A stretch of DNA of 64,000 nt, from assembly GCA_030157545.1 (NCBI GenBank), contig JAOAUN010000080.1:20705-84704 (forward strand). Reading direction: 5' to 3'. Positions 1-8,299 of this stretch are shown one piece after another. This stretch comes from Burkholderiaceae bacterium (lineage in GTDB: Bacteria; Pseudomonadota; Gammaproteobacteria; Burkholderiales; Burkholderiaceae_D). The notes beneath the pieces are model-generated. The model saw only the letters and a list, made by a program, of their open reading frames with translations, had not been told where the DNA came from and made no database searches. The position numbers and the translations under genes are program-made. How positions within the stretch are numbered: the stretch's first letter is position 1; each line of letters begins with the position of its first letter.

Positions 1-1072
1 CATCGTAAGTTCGCTTCAATGACAAACGACGCTCATTGCCGCAAACTTCAATGTTCATTGGCTGGCTTACCCTACCCATGGCAAAGGCATTTTCGTTATT
101 GCAGTAACGCGCATGCTCGGCTTGCCATGCAGCGCGGTAGAGTTCGCGTGTCTGCTGGATGACGAACACACCATCGCGGCCGGCGCTGGCAATGCGTTGC
201 TCAAGAAAATCCGGCCTACCCCATCCATCTTGTGCGCCTGCTTTGCTCCAGTATTCAATCAGACTGTTTTCCCAACTGGTCTGATAGGTCGTCTCCAGTA
301 TTTTCAGCCCTTTTTGCATGGCCTCTTTTTTACGCATCGCGAAATGTTTGCCGTTGACGGCATCCTCCATACCCAGATTCGACCAGTATTCAAGCAAACC
401 ATTTTCCCAACCAAGCCGATACGCAGCTTCATCGACAAACAAATCCAGGGCACGCGAGTCTTTCGCCCGGACGGGCAACAAAGTTGTGACCGGCTCGCCG
501 CTGCGCGCGTCCCTGTGGCCCAATTCATTCCAGTAGCCCTGATTACCAATCCGCCATCCCTGTAGATAGCTGCTTTCACTGAAGCCCACACTGGCAGCCA
601 GCGCAGCAGCGCGATGCGCTTCCTTTTGTTTTTCCGGCTGGCCTTCACGGCCATCCTTTTCACCTAAGGCCAACCAGTAATTCGCATTACCTTGCGTCCA
701 GCCAGACTGATAAGCGGGCTGATTCAGCGGCGTGGCATTTGCCTTCATGAATTTGGTGCTGGCGTGAGCACTGTAATTACCTGCCGCCATACCCTTGAGA
801 CCATCTGCTTCACCGAGCCGGAACCAGAGTTGTTGATTACCCTTGGCCCAGCCGTTTGCATAATCCACTGCTGCCTGCGGTGTGCCGGGCGCATCCTGCT
901 TGTCGCAAAATTCCTTGCGCTCGGTATAGCGCGCTGCATAGCCTTCCTGCCCGTCACGCTCGCCAATCTGCTGCCAGTTACCTATTTTGCAGGCTTTGAT
1001 TTTTTCCTGATTGGACGCGCATCCCGTCACGGTGATGATTGCGGCCAAAATTAACAACATCAATTTTTTCAT
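1..1072 (-). CDS. Lipoprotein with six DUF2799-like repeats (partial, runs off window edge)
   Basis: Reading the minus strand from the ATG at 1072, preceded by AAGGAT, gives an open frame of about 357 codons with no stop before the window edge. Residues 1-18 form a lipoprotein signal with lipobox VTGC (Cys18), so the product should be a lipid-anchored envelope protein. The rest is a tandem array: the pattern W-x2-(L/I/A)-G-x2-D-(G/A) recurs with its Trp at about residues 33, 83, 133, 181, 230 and 275, a spacing of about 50 residues. After the sixth unit comes CNNENAFAMG with a later Cys, which resembles the end of a DUF2799 domain. The usual DUF2799 lipoprotein, as I know it, carries fewer units. 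Function is unknown. The C-terminus lies outside the window. Confidence 0.8.
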   Translation of the reverse strand, partial: MKKLMLLILAAIITVTGCASNQEKIKACKIGNWQQIGERDGQEGYAARYTERKEFCDKQDAPGTPQAAVDYANGWAKGNQQLWFRLGEADGLKGMAAGNYSAHASTKFMKANATPLNQPAYQSGWTQGNANYWLALGEKDGREGQPEKQKEAHRAAALAASVGFSESSYLQGWRIGNQGYWNELGHRDARSGEPVTTLLPVRAKDSRALDLFVDEAAYRLGWENGLLEYWSNLGMEDAVNGKHFAMRKKEAMQKGLKILETTYQTSWENSLIEYWSKAGAQDGWGRPDFLEQRIASAGRDGVFVIQQTRELYRAAWQAEHARYCNNENAFAMGRVSQPMNIEVCGNERRLSLKRTYD

Positions 1073-1139
1073 TTTCTATCCTTAACTGTGCGTGACTGCA
1101 GACTCAGTAACAGGAAGAAAAGCCGGAGTTCAAATGCAA

Positions 1140-1171
1140 AAGCAGTCCCACCGTCAAGGTAGGGACTGCTT
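1140..1171 (-). terminator. Probable terminator after ntrC
   Basis: A perfect 10-bp inverted repeat, AAGCAGTCCC and GGGACTGCTT, has a 12-nt loop and on the minus strand is followed by TTTTGCATTTG. It lies 52 bp past the ntrC stop and ahead of the lipoprotein gene, so it most likely ends the glnA-ntrBC transcripts. Confidence 0.6.
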
Positions 1172-1222
1172 ACGGATGAATCAGGGATGCACTACGAACG
1201 CGTGGCAGCCAACAAGGATTGT

Positions 1223-2728
1223 TTAATCGTCTTTGCCACCTTCTATCCCCAGCTCCTGAATTTTGCGCGTGATGGTATTGCGGCCTATCCCCAAACGAAC
1301 GGCGGCATCGTTCTTGCGGCCATGGGTGTGCTTGAGTGCGGTTTTGATCAAAGCAGATTCGAACTGCCGACCAAGTGCATCCATTACCTCCGGCTTGCCG
1401 GATGAAAGCATATTGGCGGCCTCTGCTTCTAGCAGTGCTATCCAGTTGCTACGCTCGGGAGAAGCTAGGGCCTGCGGTGCACCGACCATCTGCCCGGGCG
1501 CTGCTTCGCGTTCATATGCTTGCGCATGATCTGTCTGGCTATGAGTGGCAGTAACTGAGAGCGAGGGAATCACTTCGCCAGAGGTTAGCTCAGGTGGCAG
1601 GTCCTTGATTTCAACAGTTTGACCCGGCGCCATCACAGTGATCCAGTTGCAAAGATTTTCCAGCTGGCGCACATTGCCCGGCAAATCCAGACTGGCCAGA
1701 AATTGCATGGCCTGATCGGATACGCGCTTGGCTTCCACCCCCAGCTGCCTGGCACTTTGTGCAAGGAAGTGGCGCGTCAGGATGGCGATATCTTCCGGCC
1801 GCTCGCGCAGCGATGGCAGCCTGAGCCGGATGACATTAAGCCGATGGTACAAGTCTTCACGGAACAGGCCTTCACGCACCCGCTGCTCCAGATTTTGATG
1901 CGTAGCGGCGATGACGCGCACGTTGGCCTTCAATGATTGATGACCACCAACACGATAGAAATGACCATCCGACAGCACGCGCAAAAGACGCGTCTGCAAG
2001 TCGAATGGCATGTCGCCTATCTCGTCGAGAAACAAGGTGCCGCCTTCAGCCTGCTCAAAACGGCCGCGCCTTGTTGCCTGCGCGCCGGTGAAAGCGCCGC
2101 GCTCATGGCCAAACAATTCCGATTCCAGCAAATCTTTCGGAATCGCTGCGGTGTTCAATGCAATGAATGGCTGTGCAGCGCGCGGGCTATGCTTATGCAG
2201 TGCGCGTGCAACGAGTTCTTTGCCGGTACCGGATTCGCCAGTGATGAGCACCGTCACATTCGATTGCGACAGACGGCCGATAGCGCGAAATACATCCTGC
2301 ATCGCCGCCGCCTGACCCAGAATTTCCGGTGTGTCTGCCACAGTTTGTTCAACGCCGGATTCACGCAGGCTTTCTTCGAGCGCGCGACGGATCAGCTCAA
2401 CGGCTTTATCAAGATCGAAGGGCTTGGCCAGGTATTCAAATGCACCACCCTGAAAGGCGGCCACGGCAGAATCGAGGTCGGAAAAAGCGGTCATCACGAT
2501 GACGGGCAAGCCCGGATGCATAGTCCTGACGACCTGCAGCAGCTCCAGGCCTGATTCTCCCGGCATGCGAATGTCCGACACCAGCACTTGCGGAGTCGAA
2601 GTCTTGAGCGCCTCAACGACATCACGCACATTGGAGAAGCTCCGGGTAGCGAGGCTCTCGCGCGCCAGTGCTTTCTCCAGCACCCAGCGGATTGATTCGT
2701 CGTCGTCTACTATCCAGATTGGTTTCAT
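1223..2728 (-). CDS. ntrC: Nitrogen regulation response regulator NtrC (NR-I)
   Basis: Sigma-54-dependent activator of nitrogen-starvation genes, phosphorylated by NtrB. The receiver domain (about residues 1-120) has the acidic pocket DDD at 8-10 and the phospho-acceptor Asp52 in SDIRMPG. The central AAA+ domain shows Walker A GESGTGKE and the sigma-54 contact loop GAFTGA. The C-terminus is a Fis-type helix-turn-helix (RKNDAAVRLGIGRNTITRK). The open frame extends 25 codons further upstream, but ATG 2728 (MKPIWIVDDDE) matches the usual NtrC N-terminus, giving 501 residues. It follows ntrB by 97 bp. All key catalytic and contact motifs are intact, so I expect a functional protein that binds the sites upstream of glnA at 6252-6322. 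Confidence 0.96.
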   Translation of the reverse strand: MKPIWIVDDDESIRWVLEKALARESLATRSFSNVRDVVEALKTSTPQVLVSDIRMPGESGLELLQVVRTMHPGLPVIVMTAFSDLDSAVAAFQGGAFEYLAKPFDLDKAVELIRRALEESLRESGVEQTVADTPEILGQAAAMQDVFRAIGRLSQSNVTVLITGESGTGKELVARALHKHSPRAAQPFIALNTAAIPKDLLESELFGHERGAFTGAQATRRGRFEQAEGGTLFLDEIGDMPFDLQTRLLRVLSDGHFYRVGGHQSLKANVRVIAATHQNLEQRVREGLFREDLYHRLNVIRLRLPSLRERPEDIAILTRHFLAQSARQLGVEAKRVSDQAMQFLASLDLPGNVRQLENLCNWITVMAPGQTVEIKDLPPELTSGEVIPSLSVTATHSQTDHAQAYEREAAPGQMVGAPQALASPERSNWIALLEAEAANMLSSGKPEVMDALGRQFESALIKTALKHTHGRKNDAAVRLGIGRNTITRKIQELGIEGGKDD

Positions 2729-2825
2729 TGATTGTGCGTTCGTGAATTTCGTAGCAAGCACCAAAACGGTGCCATTCATGTTTTCCTGCTGCCGGTCTTG
2801 CACTCAAAGCCAGCCCTGCACGAGA

Positions 2826-3899
2826 TCAGGGCAAAGCAATCAGAATACGAAAGTCGGTACAACCTGGCCGGCTGTCACATTCGATCACGCCCATATGCTG
2901 CTGCACGAAGGTTTGCGCCAGAGTTAAGCCCAGACCGCTGCCGCCATCCCTGCCGGAGACCAGAGGATAAAAAATTCTGTCCTTTAGGTCAGCCGGTATG
3001 CCGGGACCGTTATCAATGATATGCAAGTCTAGTGCCAGCCGATAACGCACCTTGACCAGCGTGACAGAGCGCACGATGCGGCTGCTGAAAATCAGTTCGG
3101 CATCGCCGGTTTTGATGCGTTCAGCCAGCGCATGCGCAGCGTTGTGCGCGATATTGAGCACTGCCTGAATCAACTGCTCTTTATCGCCGCGAAATTCAGG
3201 CAATGACAAATCATAGTCACGCCGTATTGACAGCCCCGTGGGGAATTCCGCCATGATCAGGCTGCGTACACGTTCGAAGACTTCATGAATATTGACGTCA
3301 CCAACGATGTGGGGGCGGCGGTGTGGCGCCAGCAATCGGTCTACCAGTGTCTGCAGACGATCTGACTCTTTGATGATCACCTGCGTGTATTCACGCAGTT
3401 CTTTCAGGTGCCGGTCCGGCAGTTCCAACTCCAGCAATTGCGCAGCGCCGCGTATCCCGCCCAGCGGATTTTTGATTTCATGCGCGAGGTTGCGAATCAG
3501 TTCTTTGTTGGCCTGAGTCTGATCAAGAATGCGTTCTTCGCGGTCGAGTTTGAGTTGCTGCACGTTCTCGCGCAATTCGATCAGAATAGGGTTAGCCGGA
3601 TCATCAATGGCCGTGACGATCATGTTGACTTGCAGCGGTAGCCTGCCTATGCGTTCGAGTACCAGGTCGCCGCGCTTGTCGTCGAATTCACGCTTGCGCG
3701 CCTGACCGAAAATCACCGCCAGCTTGTCGCCATTGATGAACATGTCCGCCAGCCGCTGATGTTGCAGTACCTTGAATGAATTCTCCAGCAGGGTTTCGGC
3801 AGCAGCATTGGCATAGGCAATGCGATCTTCTGCATCGAGAACCAGTATGGCTGATGCGAGCAGGTCCAGTCCGCCCAGCGAGTTAGTTAGTATATTCAC
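2826..3899 (-). CDS. ntrB: Nitrogen regulation sensor histidine kinase NtrB (NR-II)
   Basis: Cytoplasmic kinase/phosphatase of NtrC that is controlled by PII. A PAS domain covers about residues 8-110 (LLASAILVLDAEDRIAYAN). The H-box is NLAHEIKNPLGGIRGAAQLL. ATP-binding boxes are NIAHNAAHAL (N), DNGPGIP (G1) and GGSGLGLTLAQ (G2). The length of 357 residues is usual. The start is a GTG at 3899 without a clear Shine-Dalgarno sequence, and a strong intrinsic terminator ends only about 10 nt before it. NtrB should therefore be made at a low level, by read-through from the gene upstream or from a weak local promoter. Confidence 0.95.
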   Translation of the reverse strand: MNILTNSLGGLDLLASAILVLDAEDRIAYANAAAETLLENSFKVLQHQRLADMFINGDKLAVIFGQARKREFDDKRGDLVLERIGRLPLQVNMIVTAIDDPANPILIELRENVQQLKLDREERILDQTQANKELIRNLAHEIKNPLGGIRGAAQLLELELPDRHLKELREYTQVIIKESDRLQTLVDRLLAPHRRPHIVGDVNIHEVFERVRSLIMAEFPTGLSIRRDYDLSLPEFRGDKEQLIQAVLNIAHNAAHALAERIKTGDAELIFSSRIVRSVTLVKVRYRLALDLHIIDNGPGIPADLKDRIFYPLVSGRDGGSGLGLTLAQTFVQQHMGVIECDSRPGCTDFRILIALP

Positions 3900-3908
3900 A
3901 ATGATCAG

Positions 3909-3934
3909 AAAAAATAAGGGCCGCAGCGCGGCCC
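3909..3934 (-). terminator. Intrinsic terminator directly upstream of ntrB
   Basis: The minus strand carries GGGCCGC, a 3-nt loop and GCGGCCC, followed by TTATTTTTTCTG. The stem is a perfect 7 bp of only G and C. The T-run ends about 10 nt before the GTG start of ntrB, so it separates the DUF4124-like gene and glnA from ntrBC and probably attenuates the regulators. Confidence 0.8.
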
Positions 3935-3958
3935 ATTGTGCATCAGAAGCGTTGCACG

Positions 3959-4435
3959 CTATTTTAAATTACTGATCTCGCGTTTTAACGCCTCGATATT
4001 TTTTTCGGTACGCGCGACTTCATCTTTGAGCATCGCAACGCGCTCCTGGTACTTTGCATAGTTACGCTCATTGCCCTGCCGCTCGGGCTCACCGTTCTGG
4101 TATTCCTTTTTCAGGACCGAGAGTTTTTCTTCTTCAGTGCGCACTTCGTCCATCAGAATTTGCATCCTGTCCTGATCACGGCGTTTTTGGGTGAAGCTGT
4201 CTATCTTCGGAAACACGGTATCGGTTCCGTCATTGGCCTTGGCCACCTGGCTGCGCGGCGAAGGAACCGTTGAGACTTCCGGCAGATCGAGTTTTTTGCA
4301 TGAGCGCGTATCACCAGTGTTGCGGTATTCGCGGGTACCGTTCGGCTGCATGCATACGAAGATACTGCTTTCGGCATAGCAATTTAGCGCCGTTAAAAAC
4401 AGTAGCAGCAGTAGCGCAGGAAGTGTTTTTTGCAT
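3959..4435 (-). CDS. Secreted DUF4124-like protein with coiled coil
   Basis: 158 residues. A cleavable signal peptide (about residues 1-21, ending CYA) precedes a short DUF4124-like module with two Cys (SIFVCMQPNGTREYRNTGDTR, then SCKKLD) and a charged C-terminal half (about 90-155, EEEKLSVLKKEY and RTEKNIEALKREI) that should form a coiled coil. The start at ATG 4435 has GGAG upstream. I recall genes of this type between glnA and ntrB in other Burkholderiales, but its role is not known. It is probably periplasmic. It is flanked by terminators at 4512-4540 and 3909-3934, so it may form its own transcription unit. Confidence 0.75.
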   Translation of the reverse strand: MQKTLPALLLLLFLTALNCYAESSIFVCMQPNGTREYRNTGDTRSCKKLDLPEVSTVPSPRSQVAKANDGTDTVFPKIDSFTQKRRDQDRMQILMDEVRTEEEKLSVLKKEYQNGEPERQGNERNYAKYQERVAMLKDEVARTEKNIEALKREISNLK

Positions 4436-4511
4436 GGCGTTGCTCCGGAAATGCTTGCTTCAGGTCTTGTCCATAGTATTTTAGTTTTGCTTTTATGGCA
4501 ACTAACAAGAC

Positions 4512-4540
4512 AAAAAAGAGGCGGCTTGCGCCGCCTCTTT
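4512..4540 (-). terminator. Intrinsic terminator of glnA
   Basis: A perfect 11-bp stem AAAGAGGCGGC / GCCGCCTCTTT with a 4-nt loop is followed on the minus strand by a T-run (CTTTTTTG). It starts 25 bp past the glnA stop. Confidence 0.92.
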
Positions 4541-4564
4541 CATCACTGATTGCCTAAACTCAAA

Positions 4565-5980
4565 TTACAGCGAGTAGTACATGTCGAATTCGACTGGGTG
4601 CGTGGTCATGCGGAAGCGCGTGACTTCTTGCATTTTCAGTTCGATGTAAGCATCGATCATGCTGTCGCTGAATACGCCACCACGGGTCAGGAATTCGCGA
4701 TCCTTGTCCAGATACTCGAGCGCCTGGTCGAGCGACGAGCAAACGGTTGGGATCAGTGCGTCTTCCTCCGGTGGCAGATGGTACAAGTCTTTCGATGCGG
4801 CTTCACCTGGATGAATCTTGTTCTGCACGCCATCGAGACCTGCCATCAGCAGTGCTGCGAAGCACAGGTATGGATTTGCCAGAGGATCCGGGAAACGGGT
4901 CTCGATACGACGGCCTTTTGGATTCGGCACATGTGGAATACGGATCGAAGCCGAACGGTTACGAGCCGAGTAAGCCAGCTTGACCGGTGCTTCATAGCCT
5001 GGGACCAGACGCTTGTACGAGTTGGTGCCCGGGTTGGTGATCGCATTCAGCGCGCGTGCGTGCTTGATGATGCCGCCGATGTAGTACAGCGCGAACTCGG
5101 ACAGACCAGCATAGCCGTCGCCTGCGAACAGGTTCTTGCCATCTTTCCAGACTGACTGGTGAACGTGCATGCCGGAACCGTTGTCGCCAACGATAGGCTT
5201 AGGCATGAAGGTAGCCGTTTTGCCATAGGTATGCGCCACGTTTTGCACGACGTATTTCAGGTTCTGCGTCCAGTCGGCGCGCTCGACCAGGGTCGAGAAT
5301 TTGGTGCCGATTTCGTTCTGGCCAGCGCCAGCAACTTCGTGGTGGTGCACTTCAACCGGAATACCCAGGGCTTCAAGAATCAGGCACATTTCGGAACGCA
5401 TGTCCTGGAAGCTGTCGACTGGAGGAACCGGGAAATAGCCACCCTTGACGGTAGGACGATGGCCGCTGTTGCCGCCTTCGAGTTTTTCGCCGGTTGACCA
5501 TGACGCTTCTTCCGAATCGATCTTGACGAAGCAACCGGACATATCGATGTTCCAGCGCACGCTGTCAAAGATGAAGAATTCTGGCTCAGGACCGAAGTAG
5601 GCGGTGTCGCCCAGACCGGAAGATTTCAGATAGGCCTCAGCGCGCTTGGCGATGGAACGCGGATCGCGGTCATAGCCTTTGCCATCGCCTGGTTCGATCA
5701 CGTCGCACTGCATGAACAATGTGGTTTCTTCAAAAAACGGATCGATGTTGGCCGTGCTTGGGTCCGGCATCAGGATCATGTCGGAAGCTTCAATACCTTT
5801 CCAGCCAGCGATGGAAGAGCCGTCAAATGCGTGACCTGACTCAAATTTGTCCATATCAAAGTGGGAAACCGGAACGGATACATGCTGTTCCTTGCCTCGT
5901 GTATCTGTAAAGCGGAAATCAACGAATTTGACTTCGTTGTCCTTCACCATCTTCAATACTTCTGCGGCCGTCCTTGCCAT
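4565..5980 (-). CDS. glnA: Glutamine synthetase, type I (beta subgroup)
   Basis: Makes glutamine from glutamate, ammonia and ATP as a cytoplasmic dodecamer. It has 471 residues, the usual length of GlnA I. Visible family motifs are DGSSIAGW, the GAGQNEIG metal/ammonia region, [10 protein letters not shown] in the ATP-binding region and [19 protein letters not shown] near residue 400 contains the Tyr that GlnE adenylylates, so activity should be switched by adenylylation. Expression is likely driven by the sigma-54 promoter at 6116-6131 with NtrC sites further upstream. The strong terminator just downstream means most transcripts carry glnA alone. Confidence 0.98.
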   Translation of the reverse strand: MARTAAEVLKMVKDNEVKFVDFRFTDTRGKEQHVSVPVSHFDMDKFESGHAFDGSSIAGWKGIEASDMILMPDPSTANIDPFFEETTLFMQCDVIEPGDGKGYDRDPRSIAKRAEAYLKSSGLGDTAYFGPEPEFFIFDSVRWNIDMSGCFVKIDSEEASWSTGEKLEGGNSGHRPTVKGGYFPVPPVDSFQDMRSEMCLILEALGIPVEVHHHEVAGAGQNEIGTKFSTLVERADWTQNLKYVVQNVAHTYGKTATFMPKPIVGDNGSGMHVHQSVWKDGKNLFAGDGYAGLSEFALYYIGGIIKHARALNAITNPGTNSYKRLVPGYEAPVKLAYSARNRSASIRIPHVPNPKGRRIETRFPDPLANPYLCFAALLMAGLDGVQNKIHPGEAASKDLYHLPPEEDALIPTVCSSLDQALEYLDKDREFLTRGGVFSDSMIDAYIELKMQEVTRFRMTTHPVEFDMYYSL

Positions 5981-6115
5981 GCGAATCTCCTAAAATGAGC
6001 GATATAAAATTTTGGGTGCTGCGTTTTGAGTATTGCGACCGAGCCGACTCAATGCGTACGCTGAAAAACCGTTGCAAAGGCAATGTCTATTGACTGAAAC
6101 TCAGTCCGAAATGAT

Positions 6116-6131
6116 AGCAGATTCCATGCCA
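6116..6131 (-). promoter_or_regulatory. Sigma-54 promoter of glnA
   Basis: The minus strand reads TGGCATGGAATCTGCT. The sigma-54 consensus is TGGCAYR-N4-TTGCW, and only one position differs. The invariant GG (-24) and GC (-12) are 10 bp apart. Transcription would begin near 6105, leaving a leader of about 125 nt before glnA. The paired NtrC sites upstream support this. Confidence 0.8.
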
Positions 6132-6251
6132 TCAACACTATTGTTCATCCGGAGACGCCAGGACAAGAGATTCAAACAAATTCTTTGTTATTCATGCCAT
6201 CTGCAGTCTTTTTACATGTATTTGACTATGACCATACGGCATCTAAACTAG

Positions 6252-6282
6252 TGCACTATTTTTTTTGGTTTATTTTGGTGCA
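6252..6282. promoter_or_regulatory. NtrC half-sites (weaker)
   Basis: TGCACTA at 6252-6258 and TTGGTGCA at 6275-6282 are the two half-sites of the NtrC consensus but are 31 bp apart end to end, not 17. They may be two overlapping weak sites that help cooperative binding next to the strong site at 6306. Confidence 0.5.
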
Positions 6283-6305
6283 ATTTATAAATTAAATCTA
6301 TTTTT

Positions 6306-6322
6306 TGCACTGTTAAGGTGCA
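6306..6322. promoter_or_regulatory. NtrC enhancer site
   Basis: The 17-mer TGCACTGTTAAGGTGCA closely fits the enteric NtrC site (TGCACTAAAATGGTGCA type), and the symmetry extends to TTTGCAC / GTGCAAA. It lies about 175 bp upstream of the glnA sigma-54 promoter, a normal enhancer distance. It also sits just upstream of the likely promoter of the divergent rhodanese gene. Confidence 0.82.
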
Positions 6323-6349
6323 AATAGAGGTCAAACACAGAAAGCCCGC

Positions 6350-6355
6350 TATAAT
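6350..6355 (+). promoter_or_regulatory. -10 box of rhodanese gene promoter
   Basis: A perfect TATAAT lies 45 bp before the ATG. The -35 region (around 6327-6334, AGGTCAA) is weak. The NtrC site ends about 5 bp upstream of that region, so bound NtrC could affect this promoter. Confidence 0.5.
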
Positions 6356-6399
6356 TTTTTGATGTTGGTTCACCAGCGCCTTTACTTGCTAACCTACTC

Positions 6400-6864
6400 A
6401 TGACGACAACAGAAGCATTATTAGCAGCAGCCAGACAGCGACAACTCGAGCAAAACTTAGCTTATGCAGGTGCCGTCACACCGCAAGAAGCCCATGCGTT
6501 GTTGCAGGCTGATACGCGAGTCAAATTGATTGACGTGAGAACGCAGGCTGAACGCGACTGGGTCGGGCGTGTCATTTTGCCTGACTCGCAGCACCACGCT
6601 GTGCAATGGAGCTTGTATCCGGGTGGCTTGCCCAACCCTGCTTTTATGGAGCAATTGGCGCAAGTAGCGCGCCCCGATGACGTGCTGCTATTTCTATGTC
6701 GCTCCGGTGTGCGCTCGCGCCATGCGGCCAAGCTGGCAGCGGAAAACGCTTACGCCAACTGCTTTGACATTCTCGAAGGATTCGAAGGCGATCGCGATGC
6801 ACAAGGTCATCGTAAAACTCTGGCAGGCTGGTGCAAGGCCAAGCTGCCATGGGTGGGCGCCTGA
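6400..6864 (+). CDS. Rhodanese-like domain protein
   Basis: 154 residues, a single rhodanese domain. LIDVRTQAERDWVG is the substrate-fold motif and CRSGVRS is the active-site loop with the persulfide-forming Cys, so sulfur transfer from thiosulfate or a persulfide is likely. No signal peptide, so cytoplasmic. The C-terminus (GFEGDRDAQGHRKTLAGWCKA) is typical of single-domain rhodaneses of Proteobacteria. It is transcribed divergently from glnA and its stop directly meets that of the convergent TAXI gene. Confidence 0.88.
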   Translation: MTTTEALLAAARQRQLEQNLAYAGAVTPQEAHALLQADTRVKLIDVRTQAERDWVGRVILPDSQHHAVQWSLYPGGLPNPAFMEQLAQVARPDDVLLFLCRSGVRSRHAAKLAAENAYANCFDILEGFEGDRDAQGHRKTLAGWCKAKLPWVGA

Positions 6865-8214
6865 TCAGGCCGCGCTCTTCCTGATGAGCCAGTCAATACG
6901 CTTGCGCACAAAGTCTATATGGCTGCGCAGGCGATACAGCTCCTCGGCAAACGACAATGGAATCGTCAGCTGATTGACACGCTGCTCAATGTCATTGAGC
7001 CGCGCAAGCTGTTCCTTGTAAACCGCATCGCGGCGCTCTGTCGTAGCTTCTTCCACTGCCTGCTCCACCAGATGCTCGACATTGCGAAGCTTTCCATACC
7101 AACGGTAAATGCGTGAACGCACTTTCCATACATAAAGCGGTGGAACGATGCGCGACAGCGGCAGAATCAATGCGCCCAGCGCGACAATGACAATCCACAT
7201 CCGATCGAAAAAATTCGCCAGCCTGAATGACATATAGCGCTGCAATAGCGGAGGACCATTCCGGTAAAATTTTTCTGCAGCTTGCGCCACCGGTATTTCG
7301 GTATAACGCGCCGATGGAAATTCGCCATGTCGCTGAAACCATCCCGCGCCGCCATGAATTTCCGCAGCAGCTTGCACAAATAATTCTACTAACGCAGGAT
7401 GCAAATCTTCACGTGCAACCAAGGTCGCAGTGGGCGCGATCAGATGATAGTCATGCAGCGGAATATCGCGGCCAAAATCGACAATGCCGCGAGATAATGT
7501 CACGTTGGATAAAAAAGGAAAACGACGCGTATAAGCTTCGGCTTGCGGAAAATTGAATAATTTTATGCCGGGCGTTTGCAACAGCATTTGAATGAGCAGG
7601 CCATCCGCTGCAGAGCTGAACACTATGCCATCGATTTTTCCATTCAGCAGGGCAACCGTTGCTGGCGTGTCTTCGAGCGCAGAAAGCTTCAGCTTGTTAG
7701 CCGCGATACCATTAGCATCAAGAATTTTTTCGAAAAGCTGAGGCACACCCGTGCCGTTCGGGCCGACATTGATTCTTAGCCCAGACAAATCCTGCAACTG
7801 CCGGACCCGCCTGGATTCCCGATAAAACAGCCACACAGGCTCAGTGAACAAGCTGCCAAGCGAAATCAATCCATTTCGTTCTGCGTTGGCCAGATTGGTA
7901 GAACCACTCTGCACAAATGCAATATCAATACCGGAATCCGGATCCCGCAATCTCTGCAAATTTTCTATCGATCCTTGCGAGCGTTTTTGCCTGACTTGAA
8001 TTCCCTGGCGTGCCAATATGCTTGTGTAACGTTTGGCCAGTTGTTCATAAGCGCTATTTTCCTGACCGGTTGAGATCGTAACGATCTTCGGCGGGAAAGG
8101 ATCAATGATTTTGTAAGCGATGACACTGAGGCCCGCCAGCAGCAATAAAACCGGCGCAAACGTAACGATCAGGTCGCGCGCAGAGAGCGTAGTGAACTTG
8201 AATATTTTTGGCAT
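6865..8214 (-). CDS. TAXI-family TRAP transporter solute receptor, membrane-anchored
   Basis: 449 residues. An N-terminal membrane segment (about 14-33, LIVTFAPVLLLLAGLSVIAY) is followed by a TAXI-type binding domain: VTISTGQENSAYEQLAKRY, DIAFVQSGSTN, then a GLRINVGPNGTGV motif common in TAXI proteins. A second membrane segment (about 335-355, WIVIVALGALILPLSRIVPP) precedes a charged helical tail. Ordinary TAXI receptors are free periplasmic proteins of about 320 residues, so the long anchored C-terminus is a subfamily trait. No TRAP membrane subunit lies beside it, so the partner and ligand are unknown and it may sense rather than import. Confidence 0.85.
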   Translation of the reverse strand: MPKIFKFTTLSARDLIVTFAPVLLLLAGLSVIAYKIIDPFPPKIVTISTGQENSAYEQLAKRYTSILARQGIQVRQKRSQGSIENLQRLRDPDSGIDIAFVQSGSTNLANAERNGLISLGSLFTEPVWLFYRESRRVRQLQDLSGLRINVGPNGTGVPQLFEKILDANGIAANKLKLSALEDTPATVALLNGKIDGIVFSSAADGLLIQMLLQTPGIKLFNFPQAEAYTRRFPFLSNVTLSRGIVDFGRDIPLHDYHLIAPTATLVAREDLHPALVELFVQAAAEIHGGAGWFQRHGEFPSARYTEIPVAQAAEKFYRNGPPLLQRYMSFRLANFFDRMWIVIVALGALILPLSRIVPPLYVWKVRSRIYRWYGKLRNVEHLVEQAVEEATTERRDAVYKEQLARLNDIEQRVNQLTIPLSFAEELYRLRSHIDFVRKRIDWLIRKSAA

Positions 8215-8299
8215 GGTTGCACCAGCAAATGATATTGCTCAACCATGCCAAACAATGCGGGGTCTTGCAAGACATTACGGCGCAGACCGCGCAAGAAAA

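Noticed and set aside
2728..2803. N-terminal extension of NtrC
   Set aside because: The 25 extra residues are unlike any receiver domain, and the ATG at 2728 gives the normal N-terminus.
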